Source: Acanthaster planci
Taxonomy: Eukaryota > Echinodermata > Asteroidea > Valvatida > Acanthasteridae
Direction of reading: 5' to 3'
DNA length: 64,000 bases
Assembly: GCF_001949145.1 (NCBI RefSeq)
Contig: NW_019091363.1
Location: 2,638,902-2,702,901 of the forward strand
Translations under genes and position numbers: made by a program
Shown here: positions 25,901-38,252 of the stretch, in pieces
Position numbering within the stretch: position 1 is the stretch's first letter
How the letters are laid out: the number at the start of each line of letters is the position of its first letter
Notes under the pieces: model-generated
The model's input: only the letters and a program-made list of their open reading frames with translations
Told to the model about the DNA's origin: nothing
Databases searched by the model: none

Positions 25901-28900
25901 AACTTGGAAAGTTTTTTTTTAGATATCAAAGGCGTTAATCACTTTTTGGCAATAACAAGTATTCCATTTGACTGATATAGTTGTAATGTGACATTTGAGA
26001 CTATCAGAAAGTGCCTGCCTCCCAGATTTCCATTGTCACTGAACGTTAGGAAAACCTTAGTTCTGTGGTTCTATAAAAGCTTCACACAGACGAAAAGAGG
26101 AAACATCACAGTCACTATACCATAGCTGACCTGTTGGCATGAGTTTGAGAAGAAGTCTGATGTAAGCGATATCCGAACAGCCGTTGGGATTCCTACAAAC
26201 TTGGTTACAAGTATCGGAGTCTTGGCAGGCCACGTAATCTGAAAGAGAACAAAACAAGTGAACTGTACAATCATGTATGAAGGGCCTCATATTTCCACAC
26301 TGTTTTTAAAACGATAAAGGCTTCAAGGGCAACTTCACCTTCTATGAAACTATAAACTCATCAGGAAAATCTTATCAGGCCTAAAAGGATTGTCTTAAAT
26401 ACGCTGGACTACAAAATGTGAATGTACTATGCAGACTTAATTGTACCAAACAGGACCTAAGATGAAAATGACGGACGGCTGTTTCATGGACCAACCTGGC
26501 CAGAGAGCCCTGCTTATCATGCCCGGGTATATCATTAGAATGATTGGAAGAACCTTCAACGAAGCTGCTAAGAGGGTTGCCGCTTTAGAATGAGTGACAT
26601 TCTTTGCTGACAAGGATCTCTGCACCAAAACCTGCAACAGCAAAATAAAAATTCGTCACTTCTTCTGAAAAACGACTTTGAGCGCGTGGTGGTGGGTGTA
26701 ATGTTTTCTTTATCTTCTCACCTCCATAACAGCAAACTTACGGAAGTTTTTACAGACGAGGTGGCCGAGTGGTTAAGGCGATGGACTGCTAATCCATTGT
26801 GCTCTGCACGCGTGGGTTCGAATCCCATCCTCGTCGTTATTTTGTTTTGTTTTTGTTGCTGTTTTGTTTGTATTCCTACATCGCAAGCTTCAGTTATTTA
26901 CTTATTTCGTCTGTCTTGGAAAATTCTGTCGGGACCCAACCCTTCAATCCACTTGGCTTTTGCACTGGACAAAGTTCAAGACGTTCTTAATTTTGGGCAG
27001 CTTGCTAAAATTTGTTCATTGGTGTGGGACAGCTGGCCATCTCGGAGAATAGAACCAACCTGGTTGGTGCAGAAATACCAAGCCGATAGCAGAAAGATAC
27101 CGACTAACACCCCAGGCCAGGGAAGGTCAGAGGTGGTAGCATCACGAAAGATATGCCAGGATTCCTCGCTCGGGATACCGCACGTTGTGTTTCCAGCCAG
27201 GAAGGTTGGTGTCGGTATGCTCGTCATAAATTTCAGGTACAGATTCTCGAAGCCTCCGATATGGATAAACGCTACAAAATGGCAAATATACTGTAGATGA
27301 AAGAGCCTCATTTGTTATTTTGGTGTTTGTATTGATGCCAGGCATTAACAGGGGAGGGGGCAGCAAAACCCAAATACTCCAACAAGCTCCATCTTCGGTT
27401 TCTGTCAATCCATGGCTTCAACAATCTCTTTCTTCATCAGTATTTCCACGCACCCGTCGAACAGTAGAAGAGGAGTCTGGTGCCTTAGACCACTTGACGC
27501 TGGATGACGTGTAAACACATATATTTTTTCCTTACTTGTTCCACAGCGGACGTGTACACTCGTTTAAGAAATCTTGTATCGTTTCCACAGTTGACGAATT
27601 AATGCGTCGTGCTTGGTTGTGACAAAGTACAATTGCAAGGTTGAGGAATTTATGGGTATAAAAAACCGCCCCCAGCAGCTTTTTCCGGTAAAAAAACCCA
27701 CGTTAACTGACTTTCTACCCAATAAGTAATTACTTTATGCGTCCACCACTGCAGTTATTGAAGGTATTCGTACTTTGGCGTGAATGACGCCTCTTAATTA
27801 ATTCAATACAATGTATTGCAGGGAAGGTTTTATCTGACTTGGTTCACTTAATACCACGACGTTTCAATGAATTATCTGACAGTATAATTCATTTGAGAAC
27901 ATATTCATTCATATTCAAACAGTCAAAAGGCTTTAAGAAGGGATCTGAACCTACCAATAATGGACAAAACGATGGCACTTCCTATCATGATAAATGACTG
28001 TAGAGCGTCAGTGTAGATGACCGCAGTCAAACCGCCGGCTATCGTATAAGCAGCGGTCATTGCCAGTAAGAGACAGACTGATAGATAGAGGTTCCAGTTG
28101 AGCGCTTGCTGGATGATGATGGTACCTGCGTACATCTCCGACTTCAAAAGGACAGGTTAGACAGATAAAAGACCCTTTTGCGTTGAGTGCATTGTTGCTA
28201 AAAAGGTGTATGCCAAAATTTAAATCTAAAAATTAAAAAAACACGCCTTTATTCACCACCCAACCCATCCAGACAATATTTACTACCTATAATTCTCGAA
28301 TGTTCAAAATTTCACCCAGCTCCTACGAAATTGCCAATACTTTCACATACACGTAAGACGAGGTGGCCGAGTGGTTAAGGCGATGGACTGCTAATCCATT
28401 GTGCTATGCACGCGTGGGTTCGAATCCCATCCTCGTCGGTATTTAAGAAACAAAACAGTGTAACTCAAACAAATTCCCCCTTTTTTTTAAAGTGAGTCAT
28501 ACTTCTCCTGCTTAATCATTGTGTTCCTTGCCCTCTCCAGCTAACTTACCGACATGTTCGTTAAGACAATGAGTACGACCGCCGTAATTGAAAGCAATAT
28601 TCGAAGTCTCTCGCCTCCAAACCGTCTCTTGAGATACTCGGGCATCGTGGATACCTAAGTGCACAATTTGTTGAGAGATATCCACTTCGAAAAAATTCGG
28701 ACAAGAAAATTATACAACAGAGACTTTCCTATATACAAGGGTTATGATTCGTCATACGTGTGCGTGATAATGTCAGAAAATTGTTTGTAAATTTTGCTGC
28801 ATTTAAAACTTTGATACAATTTCTTTGCACTTTTTCAAATATTTTTGCTTGCTATGCGAACGCTTTACGATTGCTTAATTCAGTTATTGTGCCGTGTTTT

Positions 28901-30374
28901 TGAGAAATAGAAACTTCTCGCTGCTTCGCTTACCCCCGACGCAGTGTACACGGGCATGAAGATAAAACCAAGCAGGATTAGGGAAAACAAACCCTGTGAA
29001 GAAATAACAAACACATCCTAGTATAAAAAGAATTAGGACAAAAGCCTGATTATTGCTTTTCCAAGATATAAGTAGCAAAATGCTGATTTTTTTTACTACC
29101 AATCTTTTAATTTAATATGCCATAAGTAACTGCTTTTAGAAAACTATCCTGTCTTATGCCAGCTTACATGAAACTCGTAGGAAACAACAGCATAGCCTGA
29201 GAGCGACGCAGTGCCCGCCAAACCAATGAATGAACTGCTTCCTATGTTGCTCACGTACAGCGATAAGCCAACCTGGAAAGTCACATGAAATTGTCAGATT
29301 AATTCTACAACCATAATTTATGCAGTTCTTATTTACTAAACCTAGGCCTACATTGCAAACTTTGTCACAAACTGAGGGAAGTGAATGAGTGGCGTTCGTT
29401 ATCTTAGTAACTTCGACCTTATAAAAGATGTTCGGCCCTGTCACGATCCCACTTTCATCATGTCGAGATATCGTTACGAGCCAAAATATTCATACATTAG
29501 CAATTTTTATATAATTCTCCATTCACGTTACACTTCGAGGGCTGAACGTCACCTGCCTATGAAAATAATACTCAATGTGAAGTAGGAAGCGCAGTTTTTC
29601 TGTGTGCTCTATAGCCCGTATTTCTTCAGGTTTGAGATTTGAAAATAACTATAGAGCATTGCGTCAGAGAGTGTTTTTGAGACAATAGCCATTATTTTTT
29701 TTTTACCAAACATATGCGTGCCACTTACCAGCCACCATGACATGCTGCGACCAGCCAGGAAGTATCCCTTGGTTGTTCCACGGTTTGACACCCAGGCAGA
29801 CTTTCAAAAACGAAAAACGTTATAAAACTATAACAACCCATTTCTAAACTAACACCCAAATAGTACTGAAATATTTCGATTAGAACGTGCCTTGTCCTAC
29901 CTTGATCTACAGAGCAAGATGAACTTGAAGATATACTGTGGTATATGTATGGGCATACCATGCATACTGTGTACTTAAAAGGTATGAATATACAGGAGCA
30001 TGTTGTACGGTTCGAATAATACCGGCGTGATAGAATTCAGTCTGACAGTATATATTTCTGAAAGTGTGTCAGTTCGTTTCTGTTTATCTAAACCACCCTA
30101 CTGGACCTTCGAATTGGGGACCTTGATTCAATTTCAATAAATTTCACCAGCGAATATGTTAGTGAAAAGGTTAGCAAACAAGCAAAGAATATACATCAGT
30201 TGGAAAAATCCTACTTCACCCCGAAACTTCAAGTCTAAGATTAATATCGTTGGCACACTCTGAGGCCATTCTCACCCATAATCCAACGGCAAGAACAACA
30301 AGGAAAACCACAACAATAATGGCGATATCCCATCCAGTCAATAGATTCTTCGTGTCGTCGAAATCAAGATCCAT
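22906..30374 (-). CDS. SLC5A9-like: Sodium/glucose cotransporter, SGLT4-like, copy 2 (14 coding exons)
   Basis: Tandem paralogue of the gene at 7547-21770, same strand, with the same exon lengths and phases. Coding exons in gene order: 30276-30374, 29729-29800, 29168-29272, 28934-28993, 28550-28654, 27955-28141, 27060-27271, 26496-26631, 26131-26238, 25219-25369, 24641-24809, 24137-24352, 23689-23815, 22906-23114. Total 1956 nt, 651 residues plus stop. It keeps [65 protein letters not shown] and [15 protein letters not shown]. The cytoplasmic segment of exon 13 is Lys/Glu-rich and differs from copy 1 more than the membrane core does. Introns are short (0.2-1.6 kb). It should move Na+ with a sugar or polyol across the plasma membrane; the substrate cannot be read from sequence alone. 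Confidence 0.95.
23365..23681. repeat. Degenerate minisatellite, unit about 24 bp, in SGLT copy 2 intron 13
   Basis: More than ten imperfect units around tcagttgattctgagt-tgatacag fill about 320 bp of intron next to exon 13. It is not in the corresponding intron of copy 1. Confidence 0.85.
26755..26836 (+). tRNA. tRNA-Ser(GCT) in intron 7 of SGLT copy 2
   Basis: 82 nt. Acceptor GACGAGG/CCTCGTC, A box TGGCCGAGTGG, B box GGTTCGAATCC, anticodon loop CTGCTAA (anticodon GCT), variable arm stem GTGC/GCAC. A TTTT terminator follows within 10 bases. Antisense to the host gene, 223 bp from exon 7; the equivalent place in copy 1 holds the tRNA pseudogene. Confidence 0.96.
28357..28438 (+). tRNA. tRNA-Ser(GCT) in intron 5 of SGLT copy 2
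   Basis: 82 nt, one base different (in the variable-arm loop) from the tRNA at 26755. All arms pair and the anticodon is GCT. The nearest T run is weak (GTATTTAAG); a long T run comes about 40 bases later. It lies 111 bp from exon 5, antisense to the host. Confidence 0.95.
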
Positions 30375-32695
30375 TTTCAGTGTAACTGTAGTAAATTTCC
30401 TTCTCTTGGGTCAAGGTATGTGTAGAGGTTACGCGTGCCAGCTGCGGTAGGCCTGGTCCTGTGTGTGCCCGCTGCGTTGACCTGCTGATTTTGTCTTCAA
30501 CTGTCGGCGAGGACTATAATTCTGGACACTGTTTAACATATGGGCTGAGTTCTGACTAAATATTAACTGTTCGAGTTGTAAATAAGCGCCCGGGTCATAG
30601 TACACAAGTTGAACAACGCCTCCAAACCCGAAACGCCCAGGTCATGGTACGCAACTTGAAGTTGAATAACGCCGCGGCCGAAGAAATTAAAATTGTTCCT
30701 GTGCTTATCATTACAAAGCAGTCAGCAAATTATTTTTACCCGCTAACAGCCTGGCAAGACTGGTTTGTAAACACAAGGAATAGCTCCATGCATGTACAGG
30801 AAAATACCATTCACTAAGGTGATCGTTTTATGAGTTTACCAGTTCGAGATTTGTTATTATAACCTAATTTCAGGATTTTTCATCCTTTTTTTCAAATTCA
30901 AGACACCTCGAGTTTACTGTTACAGTAAGCGTTCGTATAAAAGTTGATGTACATGTGGGACATCTGGGTTATTCGAAGTTGGCCCCATCATCACTACACG
31001 TGACTCTATGATGCTTCTGGGACTCTTGACGCCGGGAATCCTGTGATGATTGCATGGTTTGTGGATATTTCAGTTTACACCTATCATCTCTCATCAGTTT
31101 TATTTCTCCCAAATAAACTTGGCTGGGACTAAAGTTGGTTTTAACTGAGATGATCCACTATTAATTGTCACTTTGTGAACACACTGCTTTAGCGGTCATG
31201 TAAAACGCGTTTCAGAGAAGCTCCGGCCACGGTTTATATCAGCAAACACAATCTTTGACCATCTCAATTCAAGCAATTAAGCAATTGAAGATTACCAAAG
31301 TGCCGATAGGTTGGGAACACAAACCGCAAGTCCGCGACTCCTTTGCTTGCAGTGTTTGTTATTAACTGCTATTTTTACAACACTTCAACACATTTTTATG
31401 GAGCCCCTAAAGGGACAATTTTGTTTTGTTTCGTTCCCTCAAAATGTTCAAGTTTCGCTCCCTCGAAAGCTCCCTGGCAGCAATATTTCGTTCCCACGAA
31501 ATAATATTTCGTTCATTCGGTAGTATAAAAAGCCGTTTCAAGGCGTCTGATCTGAGACGCACGCTACCTTAGTACGGTACGGCGAGCTGCGCTAAGTTTG
31601 ATGCGAGTTGACTACCTGTGTAGACTATCACCACAACGGATCGAACTGTGTAAAGAGGAATGCACGTTTGAATTTAGGGAACTGCATTGTTCCGTGTGAC
31701 CGAAATGGGTCATTCCATAAATTTGGGGTCCAATTTTTTCCGCTCCTGTTACGTCTGGCGTAAGAAGTTTGCAGTGTTTAGAGGTTATTCTTTAATTTTC
31801 AAGATTAAATAAATACTGCAAATTACCTGCCAAACAAATAAACATAGTTTAAAATCGATTTCAGTGATATATCCTTTGTCAAAGTATACATATCAGGTGT
31901 AACACGGACGGGAAAATGTCACACGTTGGACCCCAAATGTATAAAATGACCTAGATGTACATGAGCTCCTGCCTACTGATGAGAGCATCAGCCTGAGTAC
32001 CACTGCAACGCCATCCAGATGCAGCTGTGCGTTTGTTTCGGCATTTATTGCAGTAGATGGGTATTGTAATAGGTCGGTGAGTTGTTTAGTCATCTGATCT
32101 CCATGGAAGGGGCAAAGATCGTTTAAGAGCGGGTAGGGTTGAGCAATAGTCAATAGCAACTATGAAAGGGGATCGTTTCCGAGGTATTTTCAAGCAGACT
32201 GGTGATTTCCATCACCTTTTTCCCCTTCCCCTTATTCCTTTCTCTTTGTACCCTTTCAATTTGCTCCAGGCGGGGGTGCAAGCTTTTATACTCTTGCCCT
32301 GGCTCTGCGTGACTCCCATACCTTAGTTTAAGTTATTCACAGTTGGTTTCTCAAGTGATGCATCGTTTAGACAGCACTGAGAATGTAGGTCATGTTGGCT
32401 GTTGATTTCGGAAAACTTCCAGGACAATTGTTTACTTGGTTCTTATCTTGGTCGTCATATTTTGGGATGAACTGCCGATAACGCAACTAATAAAGATACA
32501 AATGCCGGTTTTTCCGTAAGGAACATTAATGTATTTATGGTCAGTTTCATTTTAAGAGCATATTCAAGAGCGGGCAGAGTACAGGTGAATCACACGGTAT
32601 AACGACATGGTTCAGGTTAGACTGGTATAGAGCCTGAAAGTTGACCCCTGATGGCGCGCTTCCGGAACCCTTGGATAGGAAAATAACGTGCAAAG
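30375..32695. other. 5' flank of SGLT copy 2 and intergenic DNA
   Basis: No exon recognised. The first few hundred bases should include the copy 2 promoter. A TATAAAAA stands at 31524-31531 just after a stretch with repeated TTTCGTTCC motifs (31430-31515). Confidence 0.4.
31524..31531 (+). promoter_or_regulatory. TATA-box-like element
   Basis: TATAAAAA preceded by several close TTCGTTCC-type repeats and followed by mixed-composition sequence. No downstream gene was found, so it may be fortuitous or belong to an unrecognised transcript. Confidence 0.2.
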
Positions 32696-33542
32696 NNNNN
32701 NNNNNNNNNNNNNNNNNNNNNNNNNNNNNNNNNNNNNNNNNNNNNNNNNNNNNNNNNNNNNNNNNNNNNNNNNNNNNNNNNNNNNNNNNNNNNNNNNNNN
32801 NNNNNNNNNNNNNNNNNNNNNNNNNNNNNNNNNNNNNNNNNNNNNNNNNNNNNNNNNNNNNNNNNNNNNNNNNNNNNNNNNNNNNNNNNNNNNNNNNNNN
32901 NNNNNNNNNNNNNNNNNNNNNNNNNNNNNNNNNNNNNNNNNNNNNNNNNNNNNNNNNNNNNNNNNNNNNNNNNNNNNNNNNNNNNNNNNNNNNNNNNNNN
33001 NNNNNNNNNNNNNNNNNNNNNNNNNNNNNNNNNNNNNNNNNNNNNNNNNNNNNNNNNNNNNNNNNNNNNNNNNNNNNNNNNNNNNNNNNNNNNNNNNNNN
33101 NNNNNNNNNNNNNNNNNNNNNNNNNNNNNNNNNNNNNNNNNNNNNNNNNNNNNNNNNNNNNNNNNNNNNNNNNNNNNNNNNNNNNNNNNNNNNNNNNNNN
33201 NNNNNNNNNNNNNNNNNNNNNNNNNNNNNNNNNNNNNNNNNNNNNNNNNNNNNNNNNNNNNNNNNNNNNNNNNNNNNNNNNNNNNNNNNNNNNNNNNNNN
33301 NNNNNNNNNNNNNNNNNNNNNNNNNNNNNNNNNNNNNNNNNNNNNNNNNNNNNNNNNNNNNNNNNNNNNNNNNNNNNNNNNNNNNNNNNNNNNNNNNNNN
33401 NNNNNNNNNNNNNNNNNNNNNNNNNNNNNNNNNNNNNNNNNNNNNNNNNNNNNNNNNNNNNNNNNNNNNNNNNNNNNNNNNNNNNNNNNNNNNNNNNNNN
33501 NNNNNNNNNNNNNNNNNNNNNNNNNNNNNNNNNNNNNNNNNN
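32696..33542. other. Assembly gap (847 N)
   Basis: Run of N. Long open frames spanning it are artefacts of unknown codons. Confidence 0.99.
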
Positions 33543-36500
33543 TACATGAAGAACGGTGCATTGTGGCAGTCTCGTTCGCAGATGACCATTTACGGTTTGA
33601 AATTTTACGGTAGTCTGTCGGTAAAAGCCAAAATATACACAGATCAAACCATTTTACACACTTTTATAAGTTATAAAGTCATAAACTTAAATCCTGATGG
33701 CAACCCCCCAGTGATGAAAGTATCCACATGTTACTTAATATGGTCAGACCTTTTTTTCCAATGGGCCAATCTGGCAAAGATTTCAAGTAATCCTCACCCC
33801 ACTTTTGAAAGACCAGTATCCCCGAGACGCCCATACGACCTTGAAATGACCTGGCAGCAAAAACATCCACCTCGCTGCTCAGAGTTATTTTGGGGGCGTG
33901 GCTACAAATGTACTTCCACAGCAGCATAATGAAAATTGTTAGAGGGAACCCGAGTAATGTAATTGGCTAGCATAAAACAGTCGCACAGGTTCAGGCATGC
34001 ATGACCCCTGGAACTTCCGGAAAATGATGTCATGATGATTTTCTCCTCGTGGAGAAAAGGTCCCTCTTTTTTGGCGTTGCGGCTCCGAGGGCTTTAGAAT
34101 CTACGTTTTACGAAAGATTCTAATATTTATCTAACATTGCTGACAACACCTGCGTGACGTCAACTCAACGGAATCTGGAACCCATCGACAGCAGGCAGTA
34201 AATCCTTGCAACGTTGTACAATCTCGTTTTCACGAAAGCACGGAGAGTGAAAACAAACGAGCATGAACAAGGAGACCTAGGAACGATATCGCCGGACGTG
34301 AGAGGTAGTTAATAAAATTAATTTTTTACCCATCTCTGGGTGACTTTTCCTAAATATTAGTTGAGAAAGACAAAGGTAAAATTCCAACATGAGTGTTTCA
34401 TGGGGTGGTTTCAGTTAGAAATTATTCTTCCAAAAAATTATCGAACGTGATAGGACGGCCCAATGTAAAATCCCCATAGGCAGACCGCGCGAGGGTTTCG
34501 GAAGCTGGCTGCGTGACCTTTTTAATACTTCTAGGCATTATTACTCGCACTCTCTCGAGCATCCTGCCATACAATGGGAAAAGCCATGTAAAAAGCTGCG
34601 TTAAACTGCAACCCCGAAAGAAATTCTCACAACTGGTACAGTGCCAGTCACGTCGAAATCTCTCTTTAATATGCCCTTTATGAAACCATCAAACTTAGCC
34701 AACGTTTATAGTTCAATTTGTTCAGTCAATGACGAAATGTTCTAGCTTACGAAAAACTCTGACCTTTTCATAAAGTTTGCCAGGAGGAACCTCGTAATTG
34801 TACGAAATGGATAATAATCACACATAATGTCATAATGAAGCTATTCAAAGGTATTCCTGTTTTACTCAGCCGGCTGGCATAAAATGTGGCCATTAACAGT
34901 GTAAGAGCCCGCGTCTGAAAAATTCGTTAACAAAACACTTTAAGATTTCAAGTGAGATGAAGCCAAATATACGAAACAAATCTTTTATGTTCGATGTATG
35001 TGTGACGTCTTGATATACTTGTAAGTACTTTTTTATTCCCATGATATCAATTTTACAGCTTTTCTGAACAATTTTTTTTGGTACAACCAATCATCCATTC
35101 AATTTTCCAGTAATTAGGCTCATTAACATTCCAAAGAAAATATGTGAGTGAAACATAAGCTGTGATTGAATGTCTTAATAACACATACATAAATATATAA
35201 TATCACAATACAATGAGTAAACAAACATTTCAACTTTGGCAATGTTCCGGCAATGGCGTATAATGAAAACTGGAAAAAAAAATAACCCAAAAGAATATAC
35301 ATTGAATTAATATTGAAATCTGAATGAATTAAGTAATATGTAGATATCTCGAGTTGAAATGGATATACAGTAGATGAAAAATTATTTTAAACAACGATAA
35401 AAAGTAAATACAAGGGATCTCAAAGAACCACCGACAGAATTTAAAACTTACTTATTATCTATGGCTTTGCAGTAACAAAATGCCTTTAATAAATATCACA
35501 ATCTTATAATAAGGCGGGCTTTAGCACTAATAGTATAAAACCAAAACTGACACTTACTGCATTGTTTGAAAGTAACCAATGGAAACAAACGACCTCAACC
35601 AAGAGAAATACACCATAATTCTTGCTTAAAATGCAACACACCTTACAAACACAGTTAGGTAGCATGACATTTAAAGCAGACAGGTCAGGGCAACAACCTG
35701 ATACCCGCCCCTCCACACCCACAGCCCTGCACACCACTTGTCACACCACTTTGCAGTTTGTAATCCCAGAGCAACTGACTGGAATTTCACCTTCAGTTCC
35801 TGTCTATTCCTTGTACAATATTTGTTTCTACATGGCACAGTCCTTATAGATTTGGTTTCTGCCGCCAGTATCTATGACATGGGTAATATGGGTACTGCTG
35901 ACATGGATATTGGTGACATGGGTACTTTAGACACAAGTACCCATGACATGGGTACCTTTGACACCAGGTACCCATTACATTGGGATCTATAACATAAGTA
36001 ACCCATTACACGAGTACCCATTACACGGTCCCCATAAGAGCAGTTTCTTGTACCATAGAGAAAGGACACAGTCCCCTTCTTTATGGTTGTACGCACAGAA
36101 ACTTCAAAGCCAGTTGCTGGGTGTGGCCTTTTATACTCCAAAATTGATCTTACTCATTATTAAAGATACAACAGCTAAAAGGACAGCAATGGAGAAATGT
36201 ATAAAAAAGACACAAACACTTATACCCTGTGTGTTAATGCTTCCAATACTGATTGCACATGTACACCGGAAAAATGCTTAATACTACACGGCACCAGTAC
36301 ACTTGTTACCTTAAACACTGTGGCTTTGATGGGAACTCGTATACCCAACACTCAACTGAAAATGGGACCTAGTTCCAATCTGGGGAGTCCTAGGCCATCT
36401 GAAAGGCCACTTTGGAAGCCTGAAACTGGCTTGCGAAGCTGGGACTGTGGCTACTCTCTGCATATTGCCAATGGATGAAGATCTAGCCCAAGCCCTAGAA

Positions 36501-38252
36501 AATAGGTTTGGAAGTCCTGTGGTCTTCCATCAAAGCTGTCTGCAAATAGGCTTTATTCATGAGTTGGCCACATAGAAAAGGTGAAATGAAAGTTTATTAC
36601 AAATTGATGTCAGTTTACTTTCTGCTGATAAATAATTAAAAATTTGTGATTAATTATATCTAAATATTTCAAGCAATATTTACCAAAAAAAATGAAAGTG
36701 GGGCACAGAATCCAAGATACTCTGGCTCCACTCCATTCAAAAGATTACTTGGAATAAGACAGATTCAGGGAACACAATCAAACATGGCCTCCCCTTGAAT
36801 AAGGTTATTCAAAAAATGTGATAAAATCCACTCTTGTGGATTATTCTAATTCAGAGAACAGGAAGCTTCTCAGGCTATGCAGCAAGGGAGGTTTACTGGG
36901 GAATTGTGTAATGTCAGAAGCTTTATATCTTGCTCCTACAATTTTAATGGGATCCAATCAAAAGTTGTCAAAGTACCATGTGACTGCACAGTTTCCCCAA
37001 TAAGAAACAATAAGAAAAAAAAAACAATAGCGGATGCAACTTGGGTCATGAGGGCCCATTTGAGCACAACTCAGTGATCACAGTTACACAGTTACAGCAG
37101 TGGGTACCCAGTTCCAATCAAACCCGTGAAAGCACACTCTTAACACAATATCTCAACCTCTACAGAGCCCCACCTGAAGATATTACACATTGCCAACACA
37201 AGTCATGCCAGACATTTGCAAGCCAATAAGCCCAAAAAAGTACAATTTTCCAACAGCATCTCCTGTGATATATATGTAAATGCATAAAATTACTGAGTTT
37301 AATAATGTACAGAGTTGGAACATTTCTGTGTGCGGTACAAACATCTAAAAAGAATCATGTTATCCATGCTCTTACATTTAATCTGTGGAAAATATGAGAA
37401 TGGATTTTGGGGCAAAAATTTGTTTAGGAAAAATCACTTTTCAAATGGACTTTGGGAAAATGCATGGTTCAAAATACAGGAATCTATGGTAATAATGTCT
37501 ATCAAAACTATGCAGAGTGAAGAATAAATACAAAAATGTCTGGGAATGCTCAAACCATTTTACGTCACTCAATCACCAAGTCTGACGCCAAGGAATGCTT
37601 CCTACAAAAGTTAAACGAGTTTCCGACATGAAATGGGATTTGGTTAACGGGTTAAATTCAATCACTTTAATCCAGTTTAAAAAATAGACAAGGTGTAATA
37701 AGTGCATTGGCTTAAACCTTAAACTGGATTAAAGTAGTTACTATTTGTCAACCATTGGTAAGGGAAGACAATCAGGAAGACTGGGAAGGATGGAAAATAC
37801 ATGTATTTGGCAGTTTGGAACATGTGACTCATCACACTTTAAAGATAGGCAGCATATAGGCAGCACTACAAGTTGTTTGAAGATGGCTTATGTATCAATA
37901 TTGTGTGACAAAATAGAAAACAGTGTGAGCTTCCTTCTTTTGCCCTTTTGACGGCATTGTATTTGAGTATAATGTATAAAGTGACAGCCATATCGCAACT
38001 CTTTAAAGATTTTCCGATGCTGTTTCAAAAATATTGATACTTATGCCACAAAACTTTCTATGACATACTTTATGTTGAAGTTGACTGAAACAAACCCTGT
38101 CTTGTACTTACATGCATACATTTGCACAAAAAGTAAAGAAACATATTCTGAAAAAAGACAGCAAATCTCAGTACAAGACCATCTTAATGCACATGGTTTT
38201 GACGTAGTTACCTTGAATATCTATTGTTTACCTTTGACCTTATGAATATTCA
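33543..38252. other. Intergenic stretch and probable 3' UTR of the kelch gene
   Basis: No coding exon recognised on either strand. The right-hand part lies downstream of the kelch gene stop and may be its 3' UTR. It contains the GACATGGGTAC-type minisatellite listed separately. Confidence 0.4.
35873..36025. repeat. Degenerate minisatellite of GACATGGGTAC-like units
   Basis: Units of about 12-18 bp read tgacatgggtac, then switch to the opposite orientation (gtacccattaca) about halfway, so the two halves can fold back on each other. Confidence 0.75.

Noticed and set aside
26686-27300. 204-codon plus-strand open frame
   Set aside because: It runs through the tRNA-Ser gene and then antisense to SGLT copy 2 exon 7. 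No domain of its own.
32547-33929. Open frames of 300-400 codons
   Set aside because: They consist almost wholly of unknown codons across the N gap.
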